Positions 24,806-36,404 of a stretch of 64,000 bases of DNA are shown piece by piece. The translations under genes and the position numbers were made by a program. The notes beneath the pieces were generated by a model that worked only from the letters and a program-made list of their open reading frames with translations, was not told the origin of the DNA and did no database searches. Each line of letters starts with the position of its first letter. Position 1 is the first letter of the stretch. Source of the stretch: Halicephalobus mephisto (Eukaryota > Nematoda > Chromadorea > Rhabditida > Panagrolaimidae); the NCBI GenBank assembly GCA_009193035.1, contig SWDT01000098.1, positions 186,001 through 250,000 on the forward strand, read 5' to 3'.

Positions 24806-26486
24806 ATTCAACTGATAAGTTGTTTATGACAGCTTCACTATTTAACACGAATCCACTAGTCTGGATTGAGTAAAATGCTAACTGTCGTTACAAGGCCAGT
24901 ATGTGAGCTTTCAACCAAATAGACTCAAAATAAACTACAAGATTCCAAAAACCGTATGCACAACTTGTTTTTCGATCATTCTTTTCGTTAATTTTTGGGT
25001 AAGTTTGTTTGTCACAACGTAAATAGAATTTCGATTTCAGAATAGAAAGAAAAATTTATTCAAACGTGTTCATTCGGAAAAACAATGTTTTTATTTCAGG
25101 AAATAATTTAATTTAGACAATTTGAGATGCAAATCATCCTGTCTCGGAAACGAGACATCATCAAATTTAATCGGAAATTAGACAATTTTATTTTTTTAAA
25201 CAAAATATCGTAAGAAATTTAAAGGTTCGTTTCCGTTTTTAAGAAAATACATGCAAAAGATGAGAATCCAGCAATATGGAATTATTGTAAAGAATACTGT
25301 AACTGCCCGATCAGCGGCTGCTACCACTTTGTTGAGCAGAGGAAAATATTCTTTATTCGCTTGAAGGCGATATTTTCCTTATGCCATGGATTTAGTAAAG
25401 TTTAATTGTACAAATTTGAGATTGCTCCAACAGAAGTCTAATACAATTATATTGATTTCTTTATATCTAAGTTTTGGGGATTATTTCATCATCAAGTTGA
25501 AAGAATTGTCGGATTAGAGGATAGTCGTCTTCCCTGCAGACCGAGTTCCGGCACGAATATCGTAGTACACGGAGCTATAGTGTTCAAGTATTAATTAATG
25601 GTTGAATTGCTCGATATATAAGATATTACTGTTTTAATAAGAAACTATCCTCTTTCCTCCCTCTCTATCTACACATTCCTCAGATTATAAAAATAATTGT
25701 GATTACTGAAAGTATCTCACCAACCTCATTCATTTTAACAATTATACCAAAGAACCAGGTTGTCTATTATTTTTCAATTATAAAATACTCATTGGTTCAA
25801 ATATTGTAGATATTTACTATATGTCGTCTGTGCAGATTTAGTTCCTGTCTCGCTCTTTAAAAAATTTCTACTTTATTTTTCTCAATAATTAAAGAATTTT
25901 TATTTATTTTTAGTCAGTTCTCATTGAACTTTTGTCAAAAACCTCTAAAAAGATCTTCATAAGCTCGATTTCCTCGTCGTTTTAAATACATCTGTAATCA
26001 TTTATCCTTATATTGATTCTCTTATGATTATATGAAATTAATTCAAATCGCCTATAGAACGTTTTATGACAACGAATCATTAAGTATTTTTTTGGAATTC
26101 TTTTTTTTCTGATTTGATGTTCAGAAAAACGAAAACTTCAGACAATTGGCGAGTTGTTGATCACCCGACTGCGTGACTTTCGAATTATTTATAACGCATA
26201 ATTCAAATTAGTGAAGAAATGAGTGAAATCAGCTTTACAGCGGAATATCAAAGATTGAAAGCTGGCTTATGAATTTGAAGAAACTTTTCGTGATGGTTTT
26301 TCTTTGAAAGTTATTTTTAATCACGCAGTTTTAAACATTAAATAAAACAATCAGTTAAGTTGACACTAATAAAAAGTTGTTCAAATTCACCAAGTACCCA
26401 CTGTTTTATAACTGCTCAAGTTCGGGACTTTTCCTGAGGTATCCAGTATTCTGTCACAAATTATATTTAATAAAAGACAATACTAA
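24806..26486. other. Intergenic, nothing recognised
   Basis: AT-rich. A short hairpin at about 25340-25378 (GGAAAATAT ... ATATTTTCC with an inner CGC/GCG stem) is the only structure noted and is not assigned. Confidence 0.4.
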
Positions 26487-27886
26487 TTATGCTCCAAGAC
26501 AGTTAACTTCGGTAATGACTGTTGTTGCGTTGTTTTTAGTATATGTCCACTGACCATTGATGCAATCGACCACAGCAGTTACTTCGATTCCTGCAGGCTC
26601 CACGGGCCCTCCTATCTTGCCGTTGAACTGTATGAAAGATTCGCTTCCCATGGGGGAGAATGGACAGACCAAAGTTAATCTTAAGCAGCCGTCTTCATCG
26701 ACATCTGGCCCCCGGGAAAAAGGATGTTCAGTTCCTTCAACCATTTTGGAGGTGAAAGTAATTTGATTCGCCGAGCAGGTGTTACAAAATGGTTTCTTTC
26801 GTTTTTCTAGAAGACAAACGACATCGGTGATTACTGTAGTGATTCCGTCTTGAGTGTAGGTCCAGTTTCCGTCCACACAGACAAGTTCAGTTGTGATGAT
26901 AGTGTCTCCAATGGCAGTAGGACCTCCTAGTTTGTTTTGGAACTGAAAAAAGAACTTGAAAACACCATCAACCCAAAGGATTCACCAATAGAAGAGTGTA
27001 GCCTTTTTCAATGCCGCTGGCATCACAGGTCGCTATAGTAGTCAATCGGCCTTCTTTGCTGATTATGGGGTCACTTAGTTTCGGAGTCAGACCATCTTTA
27101 TTATTGCCTTCGACTAAGTTGATCCGATTTGTGTCACAAGCATTGCATGGAGAAGATGTCGCTGCACAACCGACAGTCGTGACAGGGGACCCTTGGTACT
27201 GCCAAACTCCACTATTACAGACAAGCACTGCAGTAGCTTCTGTTTTTTCAACTTTAGTCACGTCTGCGCCGTCTAATTGAAGAGATACACTACAGTTGTC
27301 CTCAACTGGGCAGACAACAGTAGTCACCGATTTCCCGTCTGAATTGATATAAGAATTTCTGAATGTGGCCCCGTCCTTGAAAGTCAGACTATTGCTGGAG
27401 CAGAAATTAGAAGTCTGCACATGTCTACACTCGATTTGAGTCACTTCGTTCCTATTATAGCTCCAATTGCCGTTAGAAGAGCATTCCAGAAGAGCAGTCA
27501 CCTTCGAGCTTCCCAGCTTCGTGATCCCCACATCGTTATCTTTGAACTAAAACTTAACAGACTAACTATTGCTTGACCAGTCTACCTACGATCATTAAGA
27601 GGATTTGGTTGGAGATTTTAGTGAAGTCACAGACGACCGTTACTTGGAGACATGTGTCCTCCCCGATTCCGACTTCAATTACCGAAGGGGTTACAGAGTC
27701 TACGTTATTCCCAGCTTTGAAATTGACCTTGCTCAAACTACAACTCTGGCAGACTGGAATCGGTTTTTAGAGAAATTAATCGGAAGAGAACTCACCGGAA
27801 GTGGCTTCTGCACTGTTACTTATGGCCATCGACATACATTCTTGAATAATCAGGGAGAATAAACAAATAACCCAACCTAGGTTCAT
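26487..27886 (-). CDS. Secreted four-domain Cys-repeat protein (DUF281/C6-like)
   Basis: Exons 27796-27886, 27590-27753, 26986-27546 and 26487-26942 give 423 residues. The N-terminus is a signal peptide (LGWVICLFSLIIQECMSMA). Four domains follow, each with a C-x-x-C near the start, a central TxxC, a YTLLL-FQN-like core, then an LxCxxGxW-Y segment and a terminal I/VTxVxC. Domains 1 and 3 are each split by a phase-0 intron at the same point just before the FQ/FK core, while domains 2 and 4 are uninterrupted. This indicates that a two-domain unit was duplicated. The nematode DUF281/C6 families have this Cys/Trp spacing; their function is unknown, presumably extracellular. A possible TATA element is at 27957-27965. 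The domain family is inferred from pattern. Confidence 0.85.
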
Positions 27887-28123
27887 TCTTCTCTTAACCT
27901 CAAAGTGGATCCCGGAGTGAATTCGTTCAAAGACACTGGAAAATATTCAATTCTATATTTATATACTGATTGTGAATTTATCAAAGTACTAAACTAGAAT
28001 ATGCAAGTTTAACAAACACATGTCAATATTCAAATTAAAATATTTCTCGGAAAAAGTTGATGTGACGAATTATGAAATAATCTAATTTATAATTTCTGAA
28101 GTGAGTCTTTTAGCCTAAATCCA
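27887..28123. promoter_or_regulatory. 5' flank of the four-domain Cys-repeat gene
   Basis: TATATAAAT on the minus strand (27957-27965) lies about 75 bp upstream of the ATG, which is farther than the 27-37 bp seen for its three intact relatives. No other motif was recognised. Confidence 0.35.
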
Positions 28124-28310
28124 ATGAATATCTCTTCAGTGCCTGGATGGACTGAATTCGAGATATGTAATGTTCTCAACAACTTGGATGTAAGGAAAAC
28201 TATGTGCAGATCGTTCCGTAGAGGTGTTATAAAGATATAGTGGAGTTGACCACATACAGCAGAAATGCGATATCTCAATTAGGAGCTTGTCGGGGTAGCC
28301 GATTCAAATG
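28124..28310 (+). pseudogene. F-box-like fragment, probably a pseudogene
   Basis: From ATG 28124 the + strand encodes 38 residues resembling a nematode F-box start (VPGWTEFEICNVLNNLDVRK, then TMCRSFRR), stopping at TAG 28240. A second open piece in another frame (VDHIQQKCDISIRS, to about 28306) could be the region after the F-box. The LP-W-EIL-LD-R-CRSLR pattern is only partly conserved, and no further exon is visible. Confidence 0.35.
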
Positions 28311-29761
28311 ATCAACACCAAGAGAGTCAGTCTGATCTTTGGTCCCTTTCTGAGCCGGTCTGAATCCGTCACGTAACTGAATAGAAAAGGATCCTTCTTC
28401 CTCTGCTTGTTGTCGATGTAAATAAACGTGATCACTAATTGCTAAGACAGTAAGGACCTACAGCTGCTCGTCAAAGCCTATCCTGGGACTAACGTAGCTA
28501 CATGAGTTAAATATCTCAGTGTAGGAAAGACTATGATATTATGTGTCGAAAATCATTTATTTATTTACATTGAGCAAAAATTTGACCAATCACTCTTTTT
28601 GCAGAATGCAAGTCGATGTAAAACTCTATCCAGACAAAGTTTGACTTTTGTATGACTATATGGGAATAGTTTGTAAACATGTTTTCTTCAAAAGAGTTAC
28701 ATAGTTATACTAAAATTACATTAAAACAATGGAATAGTATCTGATATAAATGTATTTTTTAAATCCCACACATCGACAGGCATAAATAATTCGGTGTACT
28801 ATAGGGTATGATATGAATCGAAATCCCGAATTCAATAAAATTTCTGAGACGATTCTGAAGTGCACCTTGGTTCTTATAAAAATTTCGGATACAAGGAAGA
28901 AAAAAGAGATGCAAAGGAAAATTCAGGATAATCAATACAAAATTCATTCAGGAAAAAATACGGAAACTTTTATTCACCGCAACTTTCATATTTAAAATAA
29001 TAAAAGTGGATTTTTTCTGCCATGGTCATCTCGAAATCAATAATTATAAATGTTTTCTCCATTGCATTTCGGGATGTCGTTATTTTTGGAAGACACGAAA
29101 CCGTTGCAAGATCCCCGCAGGGGAGAACACAAGGTCGAAAACTCGTTCCCGCATATCCCAGGAGAAATATTAGAGGTTACGCCTTTATTTAAAGTTACTG
29201 GTCATAATCACAAACTGTTCCCATCAAAATCAAACAAAAACGTCTATTTATTCATCTGTCAGTAGATAACTCATTTTATTGTTTTCTTGAATCCAGTTAT
29301 TCAAACGTAGTTAAATTTTTCATAGTGATTTTAAAATTCAATATTTATTTTGCCAAATTAAAAATATTACTTTTGTGTTCTATAACATGACATTTCGCAA
29401 TAATGATAAATCACAAATCGTAGTTTATGTGAATTTCGAAAATACTTAGATTTTGGGATGTAATGGTTTCCGAATTAAACCACTAATAGAAAAATTCTTT
29501 TCGTAATTTCAGTCTTTCTGATCGAGAAATCACTCCTAAAACGGACAAAAAGATGAAGATTTCCTGAGCAGAATGAGCGAAAAGGATCATATGATTAGGG
29601 TCAATGAAGAGAAATACTAGATTGCTTCGCCCACGGGAATATACTACAAATCAAATTTTCAATTTTCACGTCTAACGATCTTATTTCATTTTGTGAAGAT
29701 CAAGGAAAATGCACTATCTTTATTAATACTTGAATAATTCTTATTTCGAAAAATCAAGATA
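28311..29761. other. Intergenic, nothing recognised
   Basis: AT-rich. The frame at 29050-29265 (71 codons) has no splice support. No repeat or RNA signature was recognised. Confidence 0.45.
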
Positions 29762-30432
29762 TTACATATCATTAATCAACCTTTGACACATATTTTCCAA
29801 TTGCATAAATCTTGAGGACAGCATGTCCACTTCCATCATTTTGACTTGAGCAGAAAAATTGTAAAATATAAGAGCAAATTGAGCGACCAGCAATTGGAAG
29901 AGTAATGGAAGTTCGTCTTGGAGAATATTGTGTTTGAAGAGGATCTCGGACCATGTCTTGGTTGTCTTGGAAAGATCCTTCAGCTGGTGGTTCTGATTGA
30001 ACCTCAGAGCAGCAACGTCCTGGACCTTGGGGTCTCCCTCATTCAAGTACTTCACAGTGCCCTCATAATCCTCTCTACAGACGTCTAACAGCGACTCCAA
30101 CACCTGCGCATAGATAACATACTCGGTCGGAACAGGCTCAGAGGTCTCAGGAGGCTTGGGGGCGAAGATATTAACTCGATCTGTCTGCATTCCCAATTGG
30201 AAGCCAGCGTCTCAAACGACAAGATTTACATTTGAGGATACGGTTATCTGAGAAATGGTTTAGTTGGGAAAATGAATAAAAACCAACTTTCAGTTCCACA
30301 ATTATTGAGATATTTACAGTATGCCGGCTTTGGATTCAGTATCTGTCTTCTGAAGAAGATACCACATTTACTACAGGCGACGGCCCCGTATCTGTAACAA
30401 GAAGCAGGTTGGAGACAGATTCCGCACTTCAT
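29762..30432 (-). pseudogene. Supplementary nuclear-receptor pseudogene (inverted paralogue of the gene at 45740)
   Basis: Exon 1 (30288-30432) encodes a complete first zinc finger (MKCGICLQPASC, then CSKCGIFFRR). Exon 2 (29762-30247) starts with the second-finger end KCKSCRLRRWLPIG, after which a single extra A relative to the paralogue (about 30190) shifts the frame. The downstream ~140 codons (VLESLLDVCREDYEGTVKYL) therefore lie in a different frame and the DNA-binding part would hit TAA. The intron donor is also GTTGGT instead of the paralogue's GTAAGT. The later region is nearly identical in DNA to the intact copy. A split transcript rescuing the frame was not found. Confidence 0.75.
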
Positions 30433-30601
30433 TTTACTGTAGAGAACCACCATAATAAGCGCAATTTATAGAGACAAGTCAGAAAGTTTGATTGTGAATA
30501 CCCGAAGACTGTGACCTAGTATTCTAGTAAAAGATAAACCTAGATTCATTTCAAGGAAGAAGTTCTGGAGTGCGCACACTTTTAAAAAAGTGAACCTTCA
30601 C

Positions 30602-31455
30602 TTTCGTTTTCTAAAAACTGGAATTTTTTCTTCAAAACAATGCCAATTCTTAGCGGGAAAATTCTTTTTTAAACTTTGAGATTATTTTTCACCTTATTTT
30701 TTTCATTTATAACACAATTTCTTATTTTTTAAAAATATTATATAATTATGTAGTACATATAATTTAATAAAATATCTTGTTCAAAGTAGTCTTTCCGAAC
30801 GAGCCATACATGAAATTGAAGTTTTTAATAAACATATTCAGAATCTACAGTCGAAGTTTGATATACTTTAATATACATTCTGCTCTAAAAATGCATTTTA
30901 TAAGTATATTTAAATTTTGCTTAATAATGAAAGTACGAAAACACCAATGATAAATGCTAGATCCAAGAAACAAAAAACATACTTAATTCAGCAAAACCAA
31001 ATTTAAATTAATCTAATCTAAACCCAGCGTAGAATTTAACTATAAAAAGAAAAAGTAGTTAATAAAGTTGATTAAAGTGCAAAAAATGAATAACTCTAAA
31101 AGATGCAAAATCTTAAAAAACAAAAAAGTAGTTTTCTTAAGTTTTTATACATGAAATTTCATACTTTTATCTGGTTATTTTGTTACAAAAGATCCTTCAT
31201 GGAAATTTAAAATGGATTTTGAATATGTACTTGATAAACTTCAACATCAGTTTTATGGTATTTCAAAATGTTATTTTCAATAAAATAACTTTTTTGTTAC
31301 ATTATACATAATTGTGATATTTTTTTTAAATAAAAAGTTGTGTTTTATAAATGAAAAAACAAATTGAAAAATAATCCTGAAGTTTAAAAAGAATGTTTCC
31401 GTCGAGAATTGGCATTCGTTTTGAAGAAAAAATCCCACTTTTTAGAAAACGAAAA
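30602..31455. mobile_element. Foldback element with long terminal inverted repeats
   Basis: The left arm starts TTTCGTTTTCTAAAAA at 30602. The right arm is its reverse complement, ending TTTTTAGAAAACGAAA near 31455. Pairing continues inward with mismatches and small gaps for roughly 200 bp per arm (for example TTTTTTCTTCAAAAC with GTTTTGAAGAAAAAA, and CATTTATAA with TTATAAATG). The central ~450 bp is AT-rich and non-coding. No target duplication could be fixed. Confidence 0.75.
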
Positions 31456-32317
31456 TGGATATCTATTTTTTGCAAAGTGTTGCGACATCAAAATTCTGTT
31501 CATCGTTAATAATTTACTACTGTAATGCCATTGTCAAAAAATAATTAACGAATAAGCGAAATATTATCTTAAAGAAGGAGAATTAAACGAAAAACTAACA
31601 GCAGATAAGTTCCTATTCTGACCTAATAAAGTTTGCTCCTAATGAAAACTTATTTCAGCCACGCCTTTCGTTGGTTCCTGTCGAAAATGGAGCGAAAATG
31701 GCAATTTTTCTATTTTCTAACGATTTAAATTCAAGATATTTAGCGTCGGATATCTTCATGGATTCGTCAACTTTCTTAACTTTGATAACTTACATCCATA
31801 AGATATCCAAATATGCAAAAAACGAAACAAATTTTTCTATCCGATAGAGGATATTATGTCTTCATTGTTTATAAAAATTAAAAATAGAAAACTTTATTGC
31901 TTCTTAGAAGCTATTCAGTTGAAATTACCTTCTTCATCACAAGACGATAAATATGAGAAGTCAGTGTGACTTGGATTAATTCACTGGTTGTTGAGAATAC
32001 TGTAGATGTCCAATCAGAAAATAACACAATTATTTCATTGACAAAACGTTACATTTCCAAAGGAAATTCAAATTTTAATGGTCATATTTTTCGTAATGAA
32101 GGTTTAATTACCGAAATTCGAGGTTAACCAAAAGAATTTCCTCTTTTTAGCCGTTTGTACTAGTATTCATATTATCAATCTTAGGAAAATCGGCTTTTTC
32201 ATATCTAACAATTTGGATTAGATCCATCCATTTCTGCATATAAAAAACATAACTTTTGGTCTAACAAAAAATGAAAATCGTCACTATTATGTTACAATTT
32301 TCGTCACAGATGTCATA
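31456..32317. other. Between mobile elements, nothing recognised
   Basis: AT-rich, no frame above 40 codons, no repeat recognised. Confidence 0.4.
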
Positions 32318-34111
32318 TCATATATAATAAAGAGCGGAAATGGGCGTTGTTAATGATTGTCTCGACGCGAATATCAAGGATCTCATGAGAACTACAAGTA
32401 AACTTGCGCATTGATTTTAGTTTTTCGCAATATTTATTTCGTAATTTATATGGGGGTGATTTCGTAATTGATATTGTGCGAATGTAGGTTTTATTTATTT
32501 TCGCGCATCTGTTATTGTGTTAAAGTACTGATAGATGATGAAGCAGTAGTTGGTACCTCTGTTATTCCTATGCGAAGAGATCGTCCACGACATCATTCCA
32601 TCGCGGGTAGGCAAAATTACTACTGGCGCTCGGATGATAGCAACGCTTACAATGCTTTAAAGATGAACGCATTAGACGAAGAAGAAGATATGATCACCTT
32701 TTGGAAGCAGGAAGAGCAGACTATCTCCTGCAGAGACAAATAAATATGTAGGTAAGTTTATATATTATTAAAGTAAATAATATTAAAATCCTTTCAGAAA
32801 TCTACGAAACCGAAAGTAGCTATTTTTGATGACTTTATTCCTTCAATGTGGAATTCGTTGGATGCTACGGATATCGAATGTATCTGTTATCATATACGTC
32901 ACTTCCATTTTGAGCAAGAAAAACCTCAAATAAGGTTTGATCAAGTCAATCTTGGTATATTTACTTGCCCTCAAACTAATGATATTTCTTGAAGATGATC
33001 ATGTCTATGCAGAAAATCTCAGAAAGAATATTAGAAGATACGACAATGCTTTTGCCATGACATCTCTGCCGGCGAAATTAGACTTTTCAAGAAATCACGG
33101 TCTATTTTTAAACTTCATGGCCAAATCTACTATCTGCTGATGACAATTGAATGATAATATTTTTCCGAAGTATCTTCAGCTCTACTTCTTAAATTCAAAT
33201 GAAGCTGATCGTGAGCGATTAGGTCATCTAGGCAATGATACTTTCTTATTTTCCGTTATAACTACTTTGGCGCATTTGCTGAATGAGAATGATGTCTATG
33301 TTAAATCATTTAAAATGATGAGACATGATAGAAAGAAATCTCGAGCTAAACGCCAGAATAGGCTAACTTCTGTTTTATTAAAGCAAGCTGGATAGAAATT
33401 AATAATAAGTTCTTGGACAATCTTCCTGAGGACACGAAAACTTGAAAGTATGGATAAAACTGAACGTAATGATCAAATTGATAATGGTCTTATTATTAAA
33501 TTTCTTAACAGCTTGATACCTGCAGGATATTCATCATATGACCTGCATCTCTAAAAAGGAGCTACAGAGAAGCTTCGTGATTTACATATTATCAAGGGTC
33601 TGTACAATGGTACCAGGCTGACTATACAGTATATGGATAAATATATCTTAGGATGTAAAGTCGCAGCTGGTAATAATAAAGATCAGTGCATATTGGTCTT
33701 GCGCATCGCCTTTTCCGTAGGAGAAAACAATTCGCTATTTCGTTTAAATAAGGTAATTCCCAACAAGATTAGCTTTCACTGTAGTTATTAACAAAAGTGA
33801 AGGCCAAACTTTTCGTAGAATAGGTTTATATCTACTCATTCCAATCTTCTCCCACAACCAACTATATGTGGATTGCCCTAGAATACGTAGTAGAGAAGAT
33901 TTAAAAATTTGAGTCTCAAAAGGGGAAATGCTAATAATGTAGTTTATAAAGAATTACTGTAGATTTTAATATATATATTGTGTTACTATTTTCAAGGTTT
34001 TAAAATATGAATAGATGTATATAATTTTTAAACGAATTAAAAATATCCAAAACAATCAAAACGGCAGCTTCTAAGAGCAAAGAGCCCGCCGAAGGCGGGC
34101 TGCTTCGCTTG
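32318..34111 (+). mobile_element. Degenerate Helitron with RepHel remnants
   Basis: Proposed ends are 5' A|TCATATATAATAAAGAGC at 32318 and 3' an 8-bp stem hairpin (AGCCCGCC GAA GGCGGGCT, 34083-34101) followed by GCTTCGCTTG|T. CTTG is one base off the CTRR consensus, and insertion between A and T is respected. Inside, on the + strand and in several broken frames, are pieces of the Helitron protein. 32850-32935 matches the N-terminal Cys/His block (DATDIECICYHIRHFHFEQE). 32990-33140 reads ENLRKNIRRYDNAFAMTSLP and a decayed GxIxH region. 33147-33330 reads FPKYLQLYFLNSNEADRERL. 33490-33900 has PIF1-helicase end motifs (KGLYNGTRLTIQYM, then RLAFTVVINKSEGQTFRRIG). Stops and frameshifts make it inactive. 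Confidence 0.85.
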
Positions 34112-34496
34112 TTCATGAAAAATGCGGCAATTGTATTGTATTTTTTGTCACATTTTATGATTGTTACTGGATTAAAACTTGAGTTTTTTTCCATAAGAAG
34201 ATGACCCTGATGTGGGAGTTTTTCATCCCTTTTACATCCTATTGTGATCCGTTAGTTATTATGGGTAAAAAAACTCTAAGGCTATGCCAGTCATCATGTT
34301 ATCCTGAATCCACAAGTCTTAATAATTAGAAGATATAGAAATAACAAGAGACAAGCTGTGAAGATACCTATTTATAATTGAATCTCTTTTATTAAAATAG
34401 ATTAATCTATTAATTTTAATCATGACTCTTTGTTTACCGATTTTTCGTAAAAGTCGCTTTTTTTTATCAAACATAAACCGAAATGATGGCTTTTCG
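34112..34496. other. Between repeats, nothing recognised
   Basis: AT-rich sequence with no assigned feature. Confidence 0.35.
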
Positions 34497-34666
34497 GAAG
34501 TAAGATAAAACCGAATGAGAATTCCCACCGCGAAAGTCCCTGTTAAAACAGTAGCGATTGCCGCCAATTTCGAAATTGTTTTTAGTGTTTTTATATATAA
34601 TAGATATCGTCAGATAAAGAGCTATTAAGAAGTTGTGTCTACCCCGCCGCCAGAGGGAGTTCATAC
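34497..34666 (-). repeat. Dispersed ~168-bp repeat, copy 1
   Basis: On the minus strand this matches 55577-55745 with only a handful of differences. It opens with ATG(A/G)ACTCCCTCTGGCGGCGG, and both copies keep a ~55-codon frame (SLWRRGRHNFLIALYLTISI). Almost all differences between the copies change an amino acid, so selection for protein is not indicated. No terminal repeats were found; the source element is unknown. Confidence 0.75.
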
Positions 34667-35734
34667 CACATTAGAAAGAATACCAGTGTAAGAAAATGCA
34701 AAACAAAGTTAAGAATTTTCTTATCTGATTCCTAATATATTTATTCAACGTATTCACCTAATTCAAGGTTGGAAAAATAAGGCGAGAATTTCACGCCATA
34801 TTTTTAGAGCCAAAAATTAAAAATTTCAAAATGAAATTAATCAATAAATGTGATTGAAAAAAGACACTTTTTAATTACCTGTATTAATGACGAAAATTAG
34901 ATACATGGAAAAATGGATTAGTCGTTATCGGTCGTGATTTTTTCCGGAGATACATCATTATTTAAGTTTTCGACTTTGAAAATAAGTTTAGTTTCTACAC
35001 AAACAAGTTGGAAATTTTTAAAAGTAGAAAATAAACATTAATAAAAAAACTACAAGACTATAAATCATGATTAAACTTCTCTAATGTCCTCTTCTGGACT
35101 TCTTTTTGCAAAATAAAACAACAATAAACATAAATACACCTAGGCAGACTTTCATCTATGTTAAAAATTTCAAAGTTTTTATTCAAACGTTGCTTTGACG
35201 TAGACAAGACGTTCTCGATTATCTATTGAAGCCGATTTCCTCCAATGAGAAATAATTGAAAAGGATAGATTAATACGCTCAAGATGAGAAAAGATCAAAG
35301 TATATTTTTATATCGAACAGTTCTTCATAATGGTCGGTCATTTCCTTCAACATTTTCAATGGTTTTCACCTTCAATAAACAGTATTCTCAACAGCAAAAA
35401 AATTACACAGGACAGGGAAAAAGTTCAACCATGTAGAGCAGTCGGAATAAATTTAAAAAAACAAAAGGAGAAAATTCAATGCTTTTAACAGCGATTGTGA
35501 AATTGTTGTCCAGAGCTTCATAATAATATCAAAATTATTTCTCAGTTTTCATTCTGGAAGAAACTATAAAGATCAAAGCAGAAGCACGGTGAGGTCATTG
35601 TTTTTTATTTAACTCGCACCTCAACATGCTTTCGATTGACGAACAAGTTTTTACCATCAATTAAGCTTTTTACTAAAAAACACAGCGGAGTCTTAATTTC
35701 CAATATTTTCGTTATAAATTCCATAGGCAAGATA
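34667..35734. other. Nothing recognised
   Basis: AT-rich. Could include the decayed 5' part of the transposon that follows, but no motif can be supported. Confidence 0.35.
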
Positions 35735-36095
35735 ATTCAGATGGCTACATATCCAAAACTTATGATGATTTAAAGTAGCATCATCTCCGATTAAGAGATC
35801 TCGTTTATTTTTTGTAAATTACAAGACCAACATCTATCAAGAGTATATCCCACGATATATTATGAAGCCTTGAGCTCAACGGCATTTCACAGGTTGGGAT
35901 TCGAGTTTCCAACAGAACTCTGCATCGGCATATCGTGCAAAGAAGACTAAAAACGATCGATTCCAGCACATGAAAAAGTGATCAGTGAATTTGCTAGATT
36001 TGAGGCTAGTAGATTTTGGCGTCTGGGATACTTAGAGAACAAAGTCTGCTATGCTCCACAAGGAGTTTGATTCTCTCAAAACGGCTTGAATAAAA
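35735..36095 (+). mobile_element. Mariner/Tc1-superfamily transposase remnant
   Basis: In shifting frames the + strand resembles the C-terminal catalytic part of an IS630/Tc1/mariner transposase. NIYQEYIPRYI is followed by GWDSSFQQNSASAYRAKKTK (compare the family's FQQD-APAHKAKKTQ), then a worn SPDLNPLDF-VW region (NLLDLRLVDFGVWDT) and MLHKEFDSLKTA. The catalytic Asp after FQQ is Asn, and several stops are present. No terminal inverted repeats were located. Confidence 0.6.
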
Positions 36096-36404
36096 GAATG
36101 AAACAAAATTATTTAGGATAAATTGCGGTCCACAGTACTGAAATATCTGGTGTTTTTTAAAAGAGGAAAAGGTGACGAATTAGAAATCTAATATGTTATG
36201 TTATTAAGTCGGATCTCTAGTTATATCTTAAGACCTGTCTTAAGAAGATTCAGCTTAGAAAAATTTGTGCTTTAGTTTTTCTTCATTCTGCAAAGCATGA
36301 CTAGATGTTTCTATTAATCAAGATTAGATATTCTCAACTTTTATTTCCTGAATCGGGTTTAATTGGTAGATAAATTCAATTTCCAGTATTCTATTCAACA
36401 TAAG

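Noticed and set aside
29050..29265. Plus-strand 71-codon frame
   Set aside because: No homology, no splice signals, flanked by non-coding AT-rich DNA on both sides.
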